Source: Nakamurella lactea DSM 19367 (GTDB lineage: Bacteria > Actinomycetota > Actinomycetes > Mycobacteriales > Nakamurellaceae). From it: a stretch of DNA of 64,000 bases. The stretch is taken from the NCBI RefSeq assembly GCF_000426645.1, contig NZ_AUFT01000008.1, forward strand, positions 124,001 to 188,000. Reading direction: 5' to 3'. Numbering within the stretch: the stretch's first letter is position 1; each line of letters opens with the position of its first letter. The notes beneath the pieces were generated by a model. That model made no database searches and was not told the origin of the DNA. It saw nothing but the letters and a program-made list of their open reading frames with translations. The translations under genes and the position numbers were made by a program. Shown here one piece after another: positions 27,328-35,581 of this stretch.

Positions 27328-27693
27328 TCAGACCAACGCCTGTCCGATCGTCCAGCCGAGCGAGGCGGCACCCAGTCCGGCCAGCAGGGTGACCACGACG
27401 TTGGCCACCGCCTGCCGGTGGGCGCCGGACCTGGTCAGCTGGAGCGTTTCGAATCCGAAGGTGGAAAACGTCGACAGCGCACCGCAGAAGCCGGTGCCGA
27501 TCAGCATCGCCAGCTGCGGATCAAGGCCGGCGTTCGCCCCGGCCAACCCGCCGAGGATCAACGACCCCAGAATGTTGACCCCCAGCGTGCCCCAGGGGAA
27601 GACGCTGCTGTGCCTGGACTGCACGAACCGGTCGATCAGATATCGGGAAGGCGCGCCGACGGCGGCGCCGACCACGAGTAGCAGCACCGTCAT
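27328..27693 (-). CDS. crcB: Fluoride efflux channel subunit CrcB/Fluc (second of pair)
   Basis: A 121-residue membrane protein with four helices. CrcB motifs are GAAVGAPSRYLIDRFVQ, FPWGTLGVNILGSLILGGLAG and GTGFCGALSTFSTFGFET, where the Asn of VNxxG and the Phe of the TFSTF box line the fluoride pore. Fluc channels are dual-topology dimers; here two genes encode the two orientations, as is common in Gram-positives. The ATG at 27693 overlaps the stop of the partner gene (ATGA). Confidence 0.95.
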   Translation of the reverse strand: MTVLLLVVGAAVGAPSRYLIDRFVQSRHSSVFPWGTLGVNILGSLILGGLAGANAGLDPQLAMLIGTGFCGALSTFSTFGFETLQLTRSGAHRQAVANVVVTLLAGLGAASLGWTIGQALV

Positions 27694-28250
27694 CCCCTGG
27701 CCTCCGGCGTGGCCGGCGTGACGTCCGCCGGGCCCGGCCCGGGCACCGGACCGATGCCGCGGCGGGTGACGGATCCGGTCACCACCCAGCCCAGCCATAC
27801 CGCCAGCAGGCAGGCGACCATGGTGAGCGCCAGGTATCCGAGCGCGGCTGTCGGTCGGCCGGCCAGCACCAGGGTCTGCGCGTCGACGGCGAACGTCGAA
27901 TACGTGGTGAAGCCGCCGAGCACGCCGACCCCGAGGAACGGCCGCAGCAGTCGCGGCGGATGCGGGCGACGCAACAGCAGCGACATCAGCACGCCGATCA
28001 GCAGGCAGCCGGAGACGTTGACCAGCAGGGTGGACCAGGGGAAACCGCCGGGCGGGTGCGGAACTGCGAGGTCCAGCCCGTGCCGCGAGAGGGTGCCGAT
28101 CACCCCGCCGGCCGAGATCGCCAGCAGCAGGTCCCACTCCCGCGGGCGGGTCTCGGCGAGCTGGTCGGCATCGTGCAGATCGACATCGGGGTCGATCACC
28201 GTGAAGCCGTCGGGAAGGTTGGTCCGATGACGCTCGGATCGGTCGGGCAC
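27690..28250 (-). CDS. crcB: Fluoride efflux channel subunit CrcB/Fluc (first of pair)
   Basis: A 186-residue homologue of the next gene, with motifs AGGVIGTLSRHGLDLAV, FPWSTLLVNVSGCLLIGVL and GVGVLGGFTTYSTFAVDAQ. It has a 45-residue hydrophilic N-terminal extension and a Pro/Gly-rich tail that the partner lacks. The GTG at 28250 has GGAGGT four bases upstream. The two subunits probably form an antiparallel heterodimer exporting fluoride. A degenerate fluoride-riboswitch-like segment lies about 80 bases upstream (28331-28376). Confidence 0.93.
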   Translation of the reverse strand: MPDRSERHRTNLPDGFTVIDPDVDLHDADQLAETRPREWDLLLAISAGGVIGTLSRHGLDLAVPHPPGGFPWSTLLVNVSGCLLIGVLMSLLLRRPHPPRLLRPFLGVGVLGGFTTYSTFAVDAQTLVLAGRPTAALGYLALTMVACLLAVWLGWVVTGSVTRRGIGPVPGPGPADVTPATPEARG

Positions 28251-28330
28251 GCGCTACCTCCAGGTCTGGACAGAACTGTCGAGGTAGGGACCGTTGGCGG
28301 CGGCACTGCGGGTGATCCGGAACTGCACCT

Positions 28331-28376
28331 GATCCGGAACAGCAGCCGACGCGGTTGACGGCGAGCCCCTCCGCCG
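28331..28376 (-). promoter_or_regulatory. Possible degenerate fluoride (crcB) riboswitch
   Basis: On the minus strand, 81 bases before the crcB start, GGCG...CGCC encloses an 8-9 base G-rich loop, followed by TCAACCGC and CGGCTGCTG. This order resembles the crcB motif (short stem, AACxGCC, GGCUGAUG). The pseudoknot partner of the loop is poor and the conserved GAUG is GCTG here, so a working riboswitch is doubtful. I saw no gene in the surrounding 28251-28473. Confidence 0.15.
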
Positions 28377-28473
28377 TTCCTGCAGATTAGTCCATCGCGA
28401 ACGGCGCCCGTCGGCCGCGGCCGGGACTCGGTCCTGCGAGTCGGGCCCGGGACTCGGCCCGAGCCGGGTCGCC

Positions 28474-28923
28474 CTACGCCTGAGCAGCTGCCGACCGGGT
28501 GAGTCCGGCGCAGCCGCCGGATCCGCAGGCGCAGCCTTCACAGCCGACCGGCTTGGCCGCAGGCTTCGGCACCGTCGCGGCCGCGCGCTCGCCGAGTGAG
28601 CCGCCGGCGATCAGCAGCGCGATACCGCCGATCAGCGCCACCGCGAAGATCACCAGGGTGGTCCCCGTCGGCTGCCGGAGGGCAAGGGTCAGGATCGCGC
28701 CGATGACGAACACCGCGGCGGCGGCCAGCACCACCGGCGCTGCGACCCGGTTGGCCATCGCGGAGGCGGCCGGCGAGACCGCTGCTGCCGGACCGTGCAC
28801 TCCCAGTTTCGAGTCCGCAGGCAGGGTGCCGGCCCGACCCCGCAGGCCGGCCGACGCTGCCGCGGCCGCCGGAACCAGCAGCAGTACCGCGAGCGGGACG
28901 GTCAGGAACCAGGAAGCGGACAC
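28474..28923 (-). CDS. SdpI-like small membrane protein with Cys-rich tail
   Basis: A 149-residue protein with an N-terminal hydrophobic segment (LTVPLAVLLLVPAAAAASAGL) and two more helices (VVLAAAAVFVIGAILTLAL, TTLVIFAVALIGGIALLIAGG). The segment between them, LGVHGPAAAVSPAASAMANRVAAP, resembles the SdpI family pattern of immunity-like membrane proteins. The tail is unusual: CEGCACGSGGCAG, four Cys in 13 residues, which could bind a metal. The assignment to SdpI is tentative. It is divergent from dinB. Confidence 0.6.
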   Translation of the reverse strand: MSASWFLTVPLAVLLLVPAAAAASAGLRGRAGTLPADSKLGVHGPAAAVSPAASAMANRVAAPVVLAAAAVFVIGAILTLALRQPTGTTLVIFAVALIGGIALLIAGGSLGERAAATVPKPAAKPVGCEGCACGSGGCAGLTRSAAAQA

Positions 28924-29025
28924 GTGTCGATCTTAGGCGGTGGCCCGAACGGCTCCCGATCCAGCCGCGGGGACGGCCAGCTCGTCCGAACAGGACTGTC
29001 GGACTCAGGGTCCATCCTGTGCTCC

Positions 29026-30153
29026 ATGCAGGTACCGAACACCGCGACGGTTCCCGGTCTGTCGTTCCCGGCCGGCCTCACCCCCGAGACGGTGGCGCCC
29101 GACGGGCAGCCGATCCTGCATGCCGACGCAGATGCGTTCTTCGCCTCGGTGGAGGCCAGGGATCGCCCGGAGTTGCTGGACGTGCCGTTCGTGGTGATCG
29201 CCGGGCTGGGTGAGGTGGTGGCCTGCCCGAACTACCCGGCCCGTGCCTACGGGATCCACGGCGGGATGACGCTGCACCAGGCCCGTCGCCGGTGCGCCGA
29301 GCTGGTCACGGTGCCGGCCAGGGCCGAGCCGTACCGGCAGGCCAGCGAGGAGCTGTTCGCGCTGTTCGCCAGGTATGCCGTCGCGATCGAGCCCGGTTCG
29401 ATGGAGGAGGCGTTCCTGGATGTCGGCGACCGCGATCCGGTGGACGTCGGCAGCCGGCTCCGCCGGGAGGTGCGCGCCGAGATCGGCCTGCCGTTGAGCG
29501 TCGGCGTCGGCCGCACCAAACTGGTGGCCAAACTGGCCAGTCGGCGGGCGAAGCCCGACGGTCTGGTGGTGATCGCCGGCGACGCCGAGCAGCAGCTCCG
29601 CGACGAGCTGCGGATCGCCGATGTCTGGGGCGTCGGTCAGGTCACCCGGGAACGGTTGTGCGACCTCGGCATCCATACCGTCCGTGATCTGGACGGGCTC
29701 GAGCTGCCGGAACTCGCCGCGGTGGTCGGGCTGGCGATGGCCCGTCGGCTGGTGTCGATCGCGATGGGCACCGACGACGCCGCGGTGCAGGCGCCGAAGC
29801 CCGGCCGGCTGATCAGCGGCGAGCGGACCGTGACGCCGACCTCGAGGTCGGCGACCAGGGTGGCCGAGGTGCTGACCGCCGCGACCGATTCCGCGGTGGA
29901 GCGGCTGGACTCCCGAGGTCAGCTGGCATCCAGGCTCGAGGTGGTGGTCCGCTACGACGACCAGCAGTCGGTGGCCACCCGGCTGGCCCTGCCGGTCGCT
30001 ACCGACGATGCCGACCAGATCCACCGGCTGGCTCTTGAGCTGTTGGGCCGCACCGGGTTCAGTGAAGACGGTCGGGGTGTGCAGCGGGTCGGCGTTGTGC
30101 TGACGTTGTATCGCGGCCGGCAGCCGTACCTGGATCAGCCCGCGCTGTTCTGA
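29026..30153 (+). CDS. dinB: Y-family DNA polymerase, DinB/Pol IV-like
   Basis: A 375-residue translesion polymerase. The palm starts with HADADAFFASVEARDRPELL, where Asp34 is the first metal ligand, and the helix-hairpin-helix thumb includes WGVGQVTRERLCDLGIHTVRDL. The little-finger domain reads ERTVTPTSRSATRVAEVL. The usual S-[IL]-D-E box is GSMEEAF here, so the second catalytic Asp is Glu127; the conservative change could keep or alter activity. The frame is open further upstream, but the ATG at 29026 fits the usual N-terminal length best. It probably forms a short operon with the next two genes. Confidence 0.9.
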   Translation: MQVPNTATVPGLSFPAGLTPETVAPDGQPILHADADAFFASVEARDRPELLDVPFVVIAGLGEVVACPNYPARAYGIHGGMTLHQARRRCAELVTVPARAEPYRQASEELFALFARYAVAIEPGSMEEAFLDVGDRDPVDVGSRLRREVRAEIGLPLSVGVGRTKLVAKLASRRAKPDGLVVIAGDAEQQLRDELRIADVWGVGQVTRERLCDLGIHTVRDLDGLELPELAAVVGLAMARRLVSIAMGTDDAAVQAPKPGRLISGERTVTPTSRSATRVAEVLTAATDSAVERLDSRGQLASRLEVVVRYDDQQSVATRLALPVATDDADQIHRLALELLGRTGFSEDGRGVQRVGVVLTLYRGRQPYLDQPALF

Positions 30154-30182
30154 ACCAGCAGCCGAAGCAAAGGAGAACGCTC

Positions 30183-30605
30183 GTGGTGACGGCCGAGCAG
30201 ATCGCCGCACTGGCCCGCACCTTGCCAAGGGCCGAGGAGGCGTGGGTGCACGAACGGCGCAAGTTCCGGGTGCGCGGCATCGTCTTCCTGTCGATCTCGC
30301 CGGACGAGACGGTGCTGGGATTCGGCTTCCCGAAGCTGGAACGCGACGCGCTGGTCGCCTCCGAGCCGGCAAAATTCCTGCTGCCGAGGGAATCCGACCT
30401 GCGCTTCAACTGGGTGTGTGCCCGGCTGGCCGCGCTGGACCTGGCCGAGATGCGCGAGCTGGTGCTCGATGCCTGGCAGATGGTGGTGCCGAAGAAGGTG
30501 ATCCGGGAGTACTGGGAGCATCGAAACCTGTTGGCGGCGGCCGATACCGTCGACCCGACCGAATCGACGGGACCGGATGTCGGGGCGCCGCCGGCGTCGA
30601 CCTGA
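30183..30605 (+). CDS. MmcQ/YjbR family protein
   Basis: A 140-residue protein of the MmcQ/YjbR fold (CyaY-like DNA-binding domain). Typical pieces are QIAALARTLPRAEEAWVHER near the start, KFRVRGIVFLSISPDETVLGFGFPK, and the helix ending WVCARLAALDLAEMRELVLDAW. Members are often annotated as DNA-binding; no role has been shown. AAAGGAG lies before the GTG. It follows dinB by 29 bases and precedes the hydrolase gene by 14. Confidence 0.85.
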   Translation: MVTAEQIAALARTLPRAEEAWVHERRKFRVRGIVFLSISPDETVLGFGFPKLERDALVASEPAKFLLPRESDLRFNWVCARLAALDLAEMRELVLDAWQMVVPKKVIREYWEHRNLLAAADTVDPTESTGPDVGAPPAST

Positions 30606-30619
30606 CGGACAATGGCCCG

Positions 30620-31249
30620 ATGAATGATCGAGTGGCTGACGTCACCGAGGTCGAGACTGCACACGGCCCGGCCAGGCTGCACCTGCACCGACCGACCGGC
30701 GCACCGATCGGGCTGCTGATGCTCGGACACGGCGCCGGCGGCGGGATCACCGCCGGCGACCTGGAGGCCGCCGCGCGGGTGGCGCTCGACCTGGGAATGG
30801 CGGCCGCGCTGATCGAGCAGCCCTACCGGGTGGCCGGCCGGAAGGCGCCGGCACCGGCGGCCCAGGTGGACACTGCCTGGACGACCGTTGCGGAGTGGTT
30901 GCACGGCGCCGACGCGGAGTTCGCCGGTCTCCCGCTGGTCACCGGCGGCCGCTCGTTCGGTGCCAGGGTCGCCTGCCGCACCTCGGCGGGCACCGGCAGC
31001 GCCGGGGTGCTCTGCCTGGCCTTTCCGCTGCACCCGCCGGGTCGGCCGGAGAAATCGCGGCAGGAGGAACTGTCCGGGGTCACCGTTCCGGCGCTGGTGA
31101 TCCAGGGCGAGCGGGATCCGTTCGGCCGGCCGGAGGGATCGGCGACCTGCCGGGTCGTGGTGGTGGCTGGTGACCATTCGTTGAAGAAGGACCTGCCCCT
31201 GATCCGCGAGACGATCGCCGGCTGGTTGCCACAGGTGTTGGCGCGGTAG
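30620..31249 (+). CDS. Alpha/beta-hydrolase family protein (KANL3/Tex30-like)
   Basis: A 209-residue serine-hydrolase-like protein. The oxyanion-loop motif is LMLGHGAGGGI, the nucleophile elbow is GGRSFGAR with Ser at the expected position, an acidic residue follows in VIQGERDPFGRPEG, and the catalytic His is in VVAGDHSLKK. Its substrate is unknown. It closes a likely three-gene operon with dinB and the YjbR gene. Confidence 0.88.
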   Translation: MNDRVADVTEVETAHGPARLHLHRPTGAPIGLLMLGHGAGGGITAGDLEAAARVALDLGMAAALIEQPYRVAGRKAPAPAAQVDTAWTTVAEWLHGADAEFAGLPLVTGGRSFGARVACRTSAGTGSAGVLCLAFPLHPPGRPEKSRQEELSGVTVPALVIQGERDPFGRPEGSATCRVVVVAGDHSLKKDLPLIRETIAGWLPQVLAR

Positions 31250-31290
31250 ATGTTTCGGGCTCAGGTGTCTCGCGCTGAGGCGGAGCTAGC

Positions 31291-31911
31291 TCACTGGATG
31301 TGAGAACGCTGCGTGAGCGCGTTCCAGCCGGCCATCGCGCCACTGATCACCGCTTCCAGTTCGCCGCGGTCCGCACCGTCACGGGCCTGGATCGACAGGC
31401 CCTGCACCACGGTGGCGTAGAAGCGGGCAACGGCGTCCAGATCACCGGCAGGGACGGTGAGGTCCCCCTCGACGACACCCCGGGCGAGGCGCCCTCTGAT
31501 CGCGGCGAACTGCTCGCGCCGGATGTCGGCGAGGAATTCGCGAATCGCGTCGTTCTCCACGGCGCCGGTCGGCGCGGCCAGGATGAGCATGCAGTAGTGG
31601 GGTGCGTCGGAGCGGGTGATCTGGTCCGCGGTCGCGCGCAGCATGGCGTGGATCGCGTCCCGGGTGGTCGCGTGTTCGGTGAGCGCGTTCCGCGGCGGCG
31701 CGCCTGCTGTGCTGCCGTAGAGCGCCATGACCCTGCGGAACAGGTCGTCCTTGCTGCCGAAGCACGCATAGATGCTGGCCGAGGCGATGCCCATGGCCCG
31801 GGCCAGGTCGCTGAGCGAGGTGCCCTCGTAGCCGTGTTCCCAGAACACCTCCAGCGCCTGGCGCAGGGCGATGTCCGGGTCGAACGTGCGAGGTCTGCCG
31901 CGAGCTGCCAT
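31291..31911 (-). CDS. TetR/AcrR family transcriptional regulator
   Basis: A 206-residue repressor. The N-terminal helix-turn-helix is [20 protein letters not shown] followed by [16 protein letters not shown]. The C-terminal ligand domain is typical of the family ([20 protein letters not shown]). I use the ATG of [12 protein letters not shown] at 31911. It is divergent from the quinone-oxidoreductase gene, and the shared region contains two TGATCGATCA-like palindromes, so it probably represses both genes and responds to an electrophile or quinone; the ligand is inferred only. Confidence 0.92.
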   Translation of the reverse strand: MAARGRPRTFDPDIALRQALEVFWEHGYEGTSLSDLARAMGIASASIYACFGSKDDLFRRVMALYGSTAGAPPRNALTEHATTRDAIHAMLRATADQITRSDAPHYCMLILAAPTGAVENDAIREFLADIRREQFAAIRGRLARGVVEGDLTVPAGDLDAVARFYATVVQGLSIQARDGADRGELEAVISGAMAGWNALTQRSHIQ

Positions 31912-31931
31912 CGGTCTCCACATTTCTTTGA

Positions 31932-31995
31932 TGATCGATCAATATTACCGCCGAGCTGCGCTACGGTGGCATCGGCGGGATTATTGGTCGATCAA
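31932..31995. promoter_or_regulatory. Two operator candidates for the divergent TetR regulator
   Basis: TGATCGATCA (31932-31941) is a perfect palindrome 21 bases before the regulator start. TTGGTCGATCAA (31984-31995) is a near-perfect copy and ends just before the AAAGGAG ribosome site of the reductase gene. Both share the core GATCGATC/GGTCGATC in an AT-richer stretch, as expected for TetR binding at divergent promoters. Confidence 0.65.
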
Positions 31996-32013
31996 CAAAA
32001 AAAGGAGCACCTC

Positions 32014-33015
32014 ATGCAAACCCCCTCCACGATGCGCGCGCTCCTGCAGACCTCGTACCGGGGCCCGCAGGACCTGGGTTTGATGACGGACGCACCGGTC
32101 CCGAACCCCGGACCTGGCGAGGTACTGATTCGGGTGACGGCCGCCGGCCTCAACTTCCTCGACCTGTCACGGTCAAGGGGCGAAGCAGGCGACTGGAGTC
32201 CGCGGCCGCCGTACGTCGCCGGCATCGAGGGTGCCGGTGAGGTGGTCGCCGTCGGGGAGGGGGTAACGAGCCCAGGCCCGGGCGCACACGTCATCGGCGT
32301 CGGTGCCAACGGCGGCGCGTTCGCCGAGTACATGGTGCTCGCCGCCGCCGGCGCGGTTCCGGTTCCAAGCGGCTGGGGTGACGAGCAGGCGGTTGGGCTG
32401 TGCGTGAGCTGGCCCGCGGCGTTGGCGGCGCTCCGCCCGTTCGGTGACCTGAAGGGCGGGCAGACCGTGCTGATCCACGCCGCCGCCGGCGGCACCGGAC
32501 AGGCCGCTGTGACGATGGCCAAACACTATGGTGCAACGGTGATCGGCACCGCCTCCCCGGGTAAGCACGATCTGCTGCGAACGCTCGGCGCCGACCACGT
32601 CATCGACTCGCGCGGTGCGGACATCGCCGCCGAGGTGCTCCAGCTGACCGGCGGTGCCGGCGTCGATCTGGTCCTGGAATCTGCGGGTGGCGCCAATTTC
32701 CAGGCCAGCCTGGCCGCGGCCAAGCGGGTCACCGGCAAGGTGGTGGTCTTCGGTGTCGCCGGCGGCGCGGCGACTCTCACCAACTGGGACCTGGTGTACC
32801 GGCACCAGATCCAGCTCATCGGGCTGAATCTGGGAACGCTGATCCGGTCGGCGCCTCAGATCTTCGGCGAGGTGATGGCCGAAATGTTCGGGCTTCTGGC
32901 AACGGGAGTCCTCGGCCCCGGGCGGCCCACTACCTATCCGCTGGCCGATGGGCCGCGAGCACTCGCCGACCTCGAGGCGCGAGCCACCGTCGGCAAGTTG
33001 GCGCTACTGCCCTGA
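32014..33015 (+). CDS. Zinc-free NADPH:quinone oxidoreductase
   Basis: A 333-residue medium-chain reductase of the quinone oxidoreductase type. It lacks the structural-zinc Cys cluster. The substrate domain has GPGEVLIRVTAAGLNFLDLSRSRG and the NADPH-binding fold has VLIHAAAGGTGQAAVTMAKHYGATVIGTASPGKHDLL. AAAGGAG eight bases before the ATG at 32014 fixes the start. It likely reduces quinones or enones with NADPH and is probably under control of the divergent TetR protein. Confidence 0.93.
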   Translation: MQTPSTMRALLQTSYRGPQDLGLMTDAPVPNPGPGEVLIRVTAAGLNFLDLSRSRGEAGDWSPRPPYVAGIEGAGEVVAVGEGVTSPGPGAHVIGVGANGGAFAEYMVLAAAGAVPVPSGWGDEQAVGLCVSWPAALAALRPFGDLKGGQTVLIHAAAGGTGQAAVTMAKHYGATVIGTASPGKHDLLRTLGADHVIDSRGADIAAEVLQLTGGAGVDLVLESAGGANFQASLAAAKRVTGKVVVFGVAGGAATLTNWDLVYRHQIQLIGLNLGTLIRSAPQIFGEVMAEMFGLLATGVLGPGRPTTYPLADGPRALADLEARATVGKLALLP

Positions 33016-33040
33016 ATTGGACCGACCGGGTGTTGCGGCG

Positions 33041-33451
33041 TCAGCCGGCGCGGTGCGCCCGGAGCGCAGGGATCACCTTGCGAGCCAGCAGCGGGGCGAG
33101 CTCGGGCGCCGGCGCGGCGTCGAGCGGGTACCAGCGCAGTTCGGCGATCTCGGCCAGCGGCTTCGGACTGTCGGTGGCGGTCAGCGCGCCGACGAACACG
33201 GTGGCCCTGACGGTGGCGCCCGGTTCGTTGGCGGCCTTGTCGGTGAACTCGCCGAGCGGCACCTGCTCGGCACCGGAGCAGTCCAGCCCGATCTCCTCCG
33301 ACACCTCGCGAACGGCTGCTTGCCAAGGAGTTTCGCCCGGATCGATCTTGCCGCCGGGTAGCTGGAAGCGCTGCGTCCCGGCCTTGCGGACGGTCAGCAG
33401 TCGGCCGTCGCGGACGAAACAGAAGGCGGCGGTGATGAAGGTCGGCGTCAC
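33041..33451 (-). CDS. NUDIX hydrolase
   Basis: A 136-residue nucleoside-diphosphate-X hydrolase. The Nudix box is complete: GGKIDPGETPWQAAVREVSE followed by EIG, with the Glu residues that bind magnesium. The N-terminus TFITAAFCFVRDGRLLTVRK resembles MutT-like proteins that clean up oxidised or unusual nucleotides, but the substrate cannot be read from sequence. It stands alone, convergent with the quinone-reductase gene. Confidence 0.92.
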   Translation of the reverse strand: MTPTFITAAFCFVRDGRLLTVRKAGTQRFQLPGGKIDPGETPWQAAVREVSEEIGLDCSGAEQVPLGEFTDKAANEPGATVRATVFVGALTATDSPKPLAEIAELRWYPLDAAPAPELAPLLARKVIPALRAHRAG

Positions 33452-33588
33452 CCGCGCAGACTATCGGGGCCGGCCGGTGGCCCGCCTCGGGTGCGTCGGG
33501 CGGTGCGCCGGTTCGCTCGAACGACGAACAGCTGGCAATTCAGTCAAACCCCTTGCCCGATCGGCGACTCCCAGGTACTCATCCCTAG

Positions 33589-34116
33589 ATGACCCTTTCG
33601 GCCGGCCAGGTCAAGCTCGTTCCGCTGATCGCCACCGTGATCCAGCGCCGGCTGGAACGCGCCGACTTCACCGCAACGCTGCTCGGAGTGAAGGAACCGG
33701 TCCGGTTCGGCGACGAGTGGCCAGGTGACCTGCTGCCGATCTTTCCGGTGTTCGCCTCCGCCCTGTCCGGCAACGAGGCGGCGCTCGGCCAATACATCGT
33801 GGTCGACACCGATCGGTCGTTGGCGGTTGGCGCGACCGGCATCCTTGGCCAGGTCGAGCACGGATCGGTCGAGATCGGCTACGGAATCAACGCTTCCGAG
33901 CGCGGGCGGGGCTTCGCCGGCACCGCGGTGCGGCTGCTGGTCGCCCGCCTGTGGGACCGCAAGGTGGTACCGGCCGACGTCACCGAGATCACCGCGAAGA
34001 CCGCCGTCGACAACCGGGCCAGCGAACGGGTGCTGGAGAAGAACGGCTTCGTCCGCACCGGGACCGACCACAGCGACGAGGACGGCGACCTGATCACCTG
34101 GGCGATCCGCCGGTAA
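33589..34116 (+). CDS. GNAT family N-acetyltransferase
   Basis: A 175-residue acetyltransferase of the RimJ-like branch. The beta-strand and pyrophosphate loop are VEIGYGINASERGRGFAGTAVRLLVARLW, and the closing motif is TAVDNRASERVLEKNGFVRTG. The family transfers acetyl from acetyl-CoA to an amine; the acceptor is unknown. No adjacent gene points to a substrate. The preceding 137 bases contain no gene. Confidence 0.9.
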   Translation: MTLSAGQVKLVPLIATVIQRRLERADFTATLLGVKEPVRFGDEWPGDLLPIFPVFASALSGNEAALGQYIVVDTDRSLAVGATGILGQVEHGSVEIGYGINASERGRGFAGTAVRLLVARLWDRKVVPADVTEITAKTAVDNRASERVLEKNGFVRTGTDHSDEDGDLITWAIRR

Positions 34117-34206
34117 CCGACCGTCAAGTCCGAACCCGGCACTCGATTCGGTATCGCCCGAAGCGTCGATGGGTCAGGATGGACGAATCCGACGATCGGA
34201 GGTCCG

Positions 34207-34803
34207 ATGACGCTGTCACCAGGTTTTCGCGGTCGGCACCGGTCCCAGGCGGCCGGGCTGCCGCCCGGCCAGTACCTGACGACGGACTTTCCGGTGCTCT
34301 CGGCCGGGCCTACCCCGCGGATCTCGAGGGAACGCTGGGAGTTCACCATCCGCACCGAACACCAGGTGGAACACCGTTGGTCCTGGTCGCAGCTGCAGCA
34401 ACTGCCCGTGCAGACCCCGACCGTCGACCTGCACTGCGTCACCAAGTGGTCGAAGCTGGCCACCAGTTGGCGCGGGGTGTCGCTGGACGACCTGTTCGCC
34501 GGGGTCGACACCGCCGCCGAGTTCGCCATGGTGCACTCTTTCGGCGGGTACACCACCAACCTGCCGGTTGCCGACCTGCTCGACGGCAAGGCCTGGATCG
34601 TGCACACCTACGAAGGCGCCGACCTGCATCCCGAGCACGGCGGCCCGGCCCGGCTGCTGGTGCCGCACCTGTACCTGTGGAAGTCGGCGAAGTGGGTGCG
34701 TGGCATCGAACTGATGGTGCAGAACCGGCCCGGATTCTGGGAGGGCGTCGGCTATCACGACTACGGAGACCCATGGCGGGAACAGCGATATCAGGGCGAT
34801 TGA
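34207..34803 (+). CDS. Molybdopterin-dependent oxidoreductase, small sulfite-oxidase-like
   Basis: A 198-residue protein of the sulfite-oxidase Mo-cofactor fold. The core includes TPTVDLHCVTKWSKLATSWRGV, where the Cys of HCVT is the expected molybdenum ligand, and GGYTTNLPVADLLDGKAWIVH and WKSAKWVRGIELM. It is much shorter than sulfite oxidases because the dimerisation and haem domains are absent; similar small forms are seen with FNR-like partners. The next gene overlaps it by 31 bases and encodes a reductase that probably feeds it electrons. Confidence 0.92.
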   Translation: MTLSPGFRGRHRSQAAGLPPGQYLTTDFPVLSAGPTPRISRERWEFTIRTEHQVEHRWSWSQLQQLPVQTPTVDLHCVTKWSKLATSWRGVSLDDLFAGVDTAAEFAMVHSFGGYTTNLPVADLLDGKAWIVHTYEGADLHPEHGGPARLLVPHLYLWKSAKWVRGIELMVQNRPGFWEGVGYHDYGDPWREQRYQGD

Positions 34804-35537
34804 CCGGCCGGCTGGTGTGGCAGCGGGCGACCCTGCTGGCAGTCACGGAGGAGACGGCCGGCGCCCGTTCGCTGGCCTTTGAGGTCCCCGGCTGGCCTGG
34901 GCACCTGGGCGGCCAGCACGTCGACCTTCGGCTGACGGCCGACGACGGATACACCGCGCAACGCTCGTACTCGATGTCGGCACCCGCCGGCGGCGACCTG
35001 GTGACCATCACGGTCCAACGGGTCGACGACGGTGAGGTGTCGCCGTACCTGGTGGACCAGCTGCGGATCGGCGACGCGGTCGAGCTCCGCGGGCCGGTCG
35101 GCGGCTGGTTCGTCTGGCGCCCGACCGATCCGGCGCCTGTCCTGCTGGTCGGTGGCGGATCGGGGGTGGTGCCGCTGATGGCGATGATCCGGGCCCGCCG
35201 TGCCGCGGGCTCCCGGGTGCCGTTCCGGCTGATCTACTCCGTGCGCACGCCGGCGGACGTGTTGTTCGCCCGGGAACTGCGGCAGCCGCCGATCGCGGAC
35301 GGCGGACTGGACACCGCGTGGGTCTACACCCGGGAGGCGCCGGCCGGCGCCGCCGGCCTCCCGCACCGGATCACCCTGTCGGACCTGACCGCACACGGCT
35401 GGCCCGCCGACCTGGAGCCGATGTGCTTCGTCTGCGGCCCAACGGGTTTCGTCGAGGCGGTGGCGACGGCCCTGGTCGATCTCGGGCATCCGGCCGATCG
35501 GGTCAAGACCGAGCGGTTCGGCCCGAGCGGCAGTTGA
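34773..35537 (+). CDS. FAD/NAD(P)H oxidoreductase (FNR family, no 2Fe-2S domain)
   Basis: A 254-residue reductase. The FAD barrel has QRSYSMSAPAGGDLVTITVQ (RxYS motif) and the NAD(P) domain has PVLLVGGGSGVVPLMAMIRAR and MCFVCGPTGFVEAVATALVDLG. Like its relatives it ends in an aromatic/charged tail near KTERFGPSG. The ATG at 34773 lies inside the Mo-enzyme gene, 31 bases before its stop, so the pair is translationally coupled. It probably passes electrons between NAD(P)H and the sulfite-oxidase-like subunit. Confidence 0.92.
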   Translation: MAGTAISGRLTGRLVWQRATLLAVTEETAGARSLAFEVPGWPGHLGGQHVDLRLTADDGYTAQRSYSMSAPAGGDLVTITVQRVDDGEVSPYLVDQLRIGDAVELRGPVGGWFVWRPTDPAPVLLVGGGSGVVPLMAMIRARRAAGSRVPFRLIYSVRTPADVLFARELRQPPIADGGLDTAWVYTREAPAGAAGLPHRITLSDLTAHGWPADLEPMCFVCGPTGFVEAVATALVDLGHPADRVKTERFGPSGS

Positions 35538-35581
35538 GTGACCAGTCGACAGCAGGCAACGACGACAGGACGGAGCACGAG

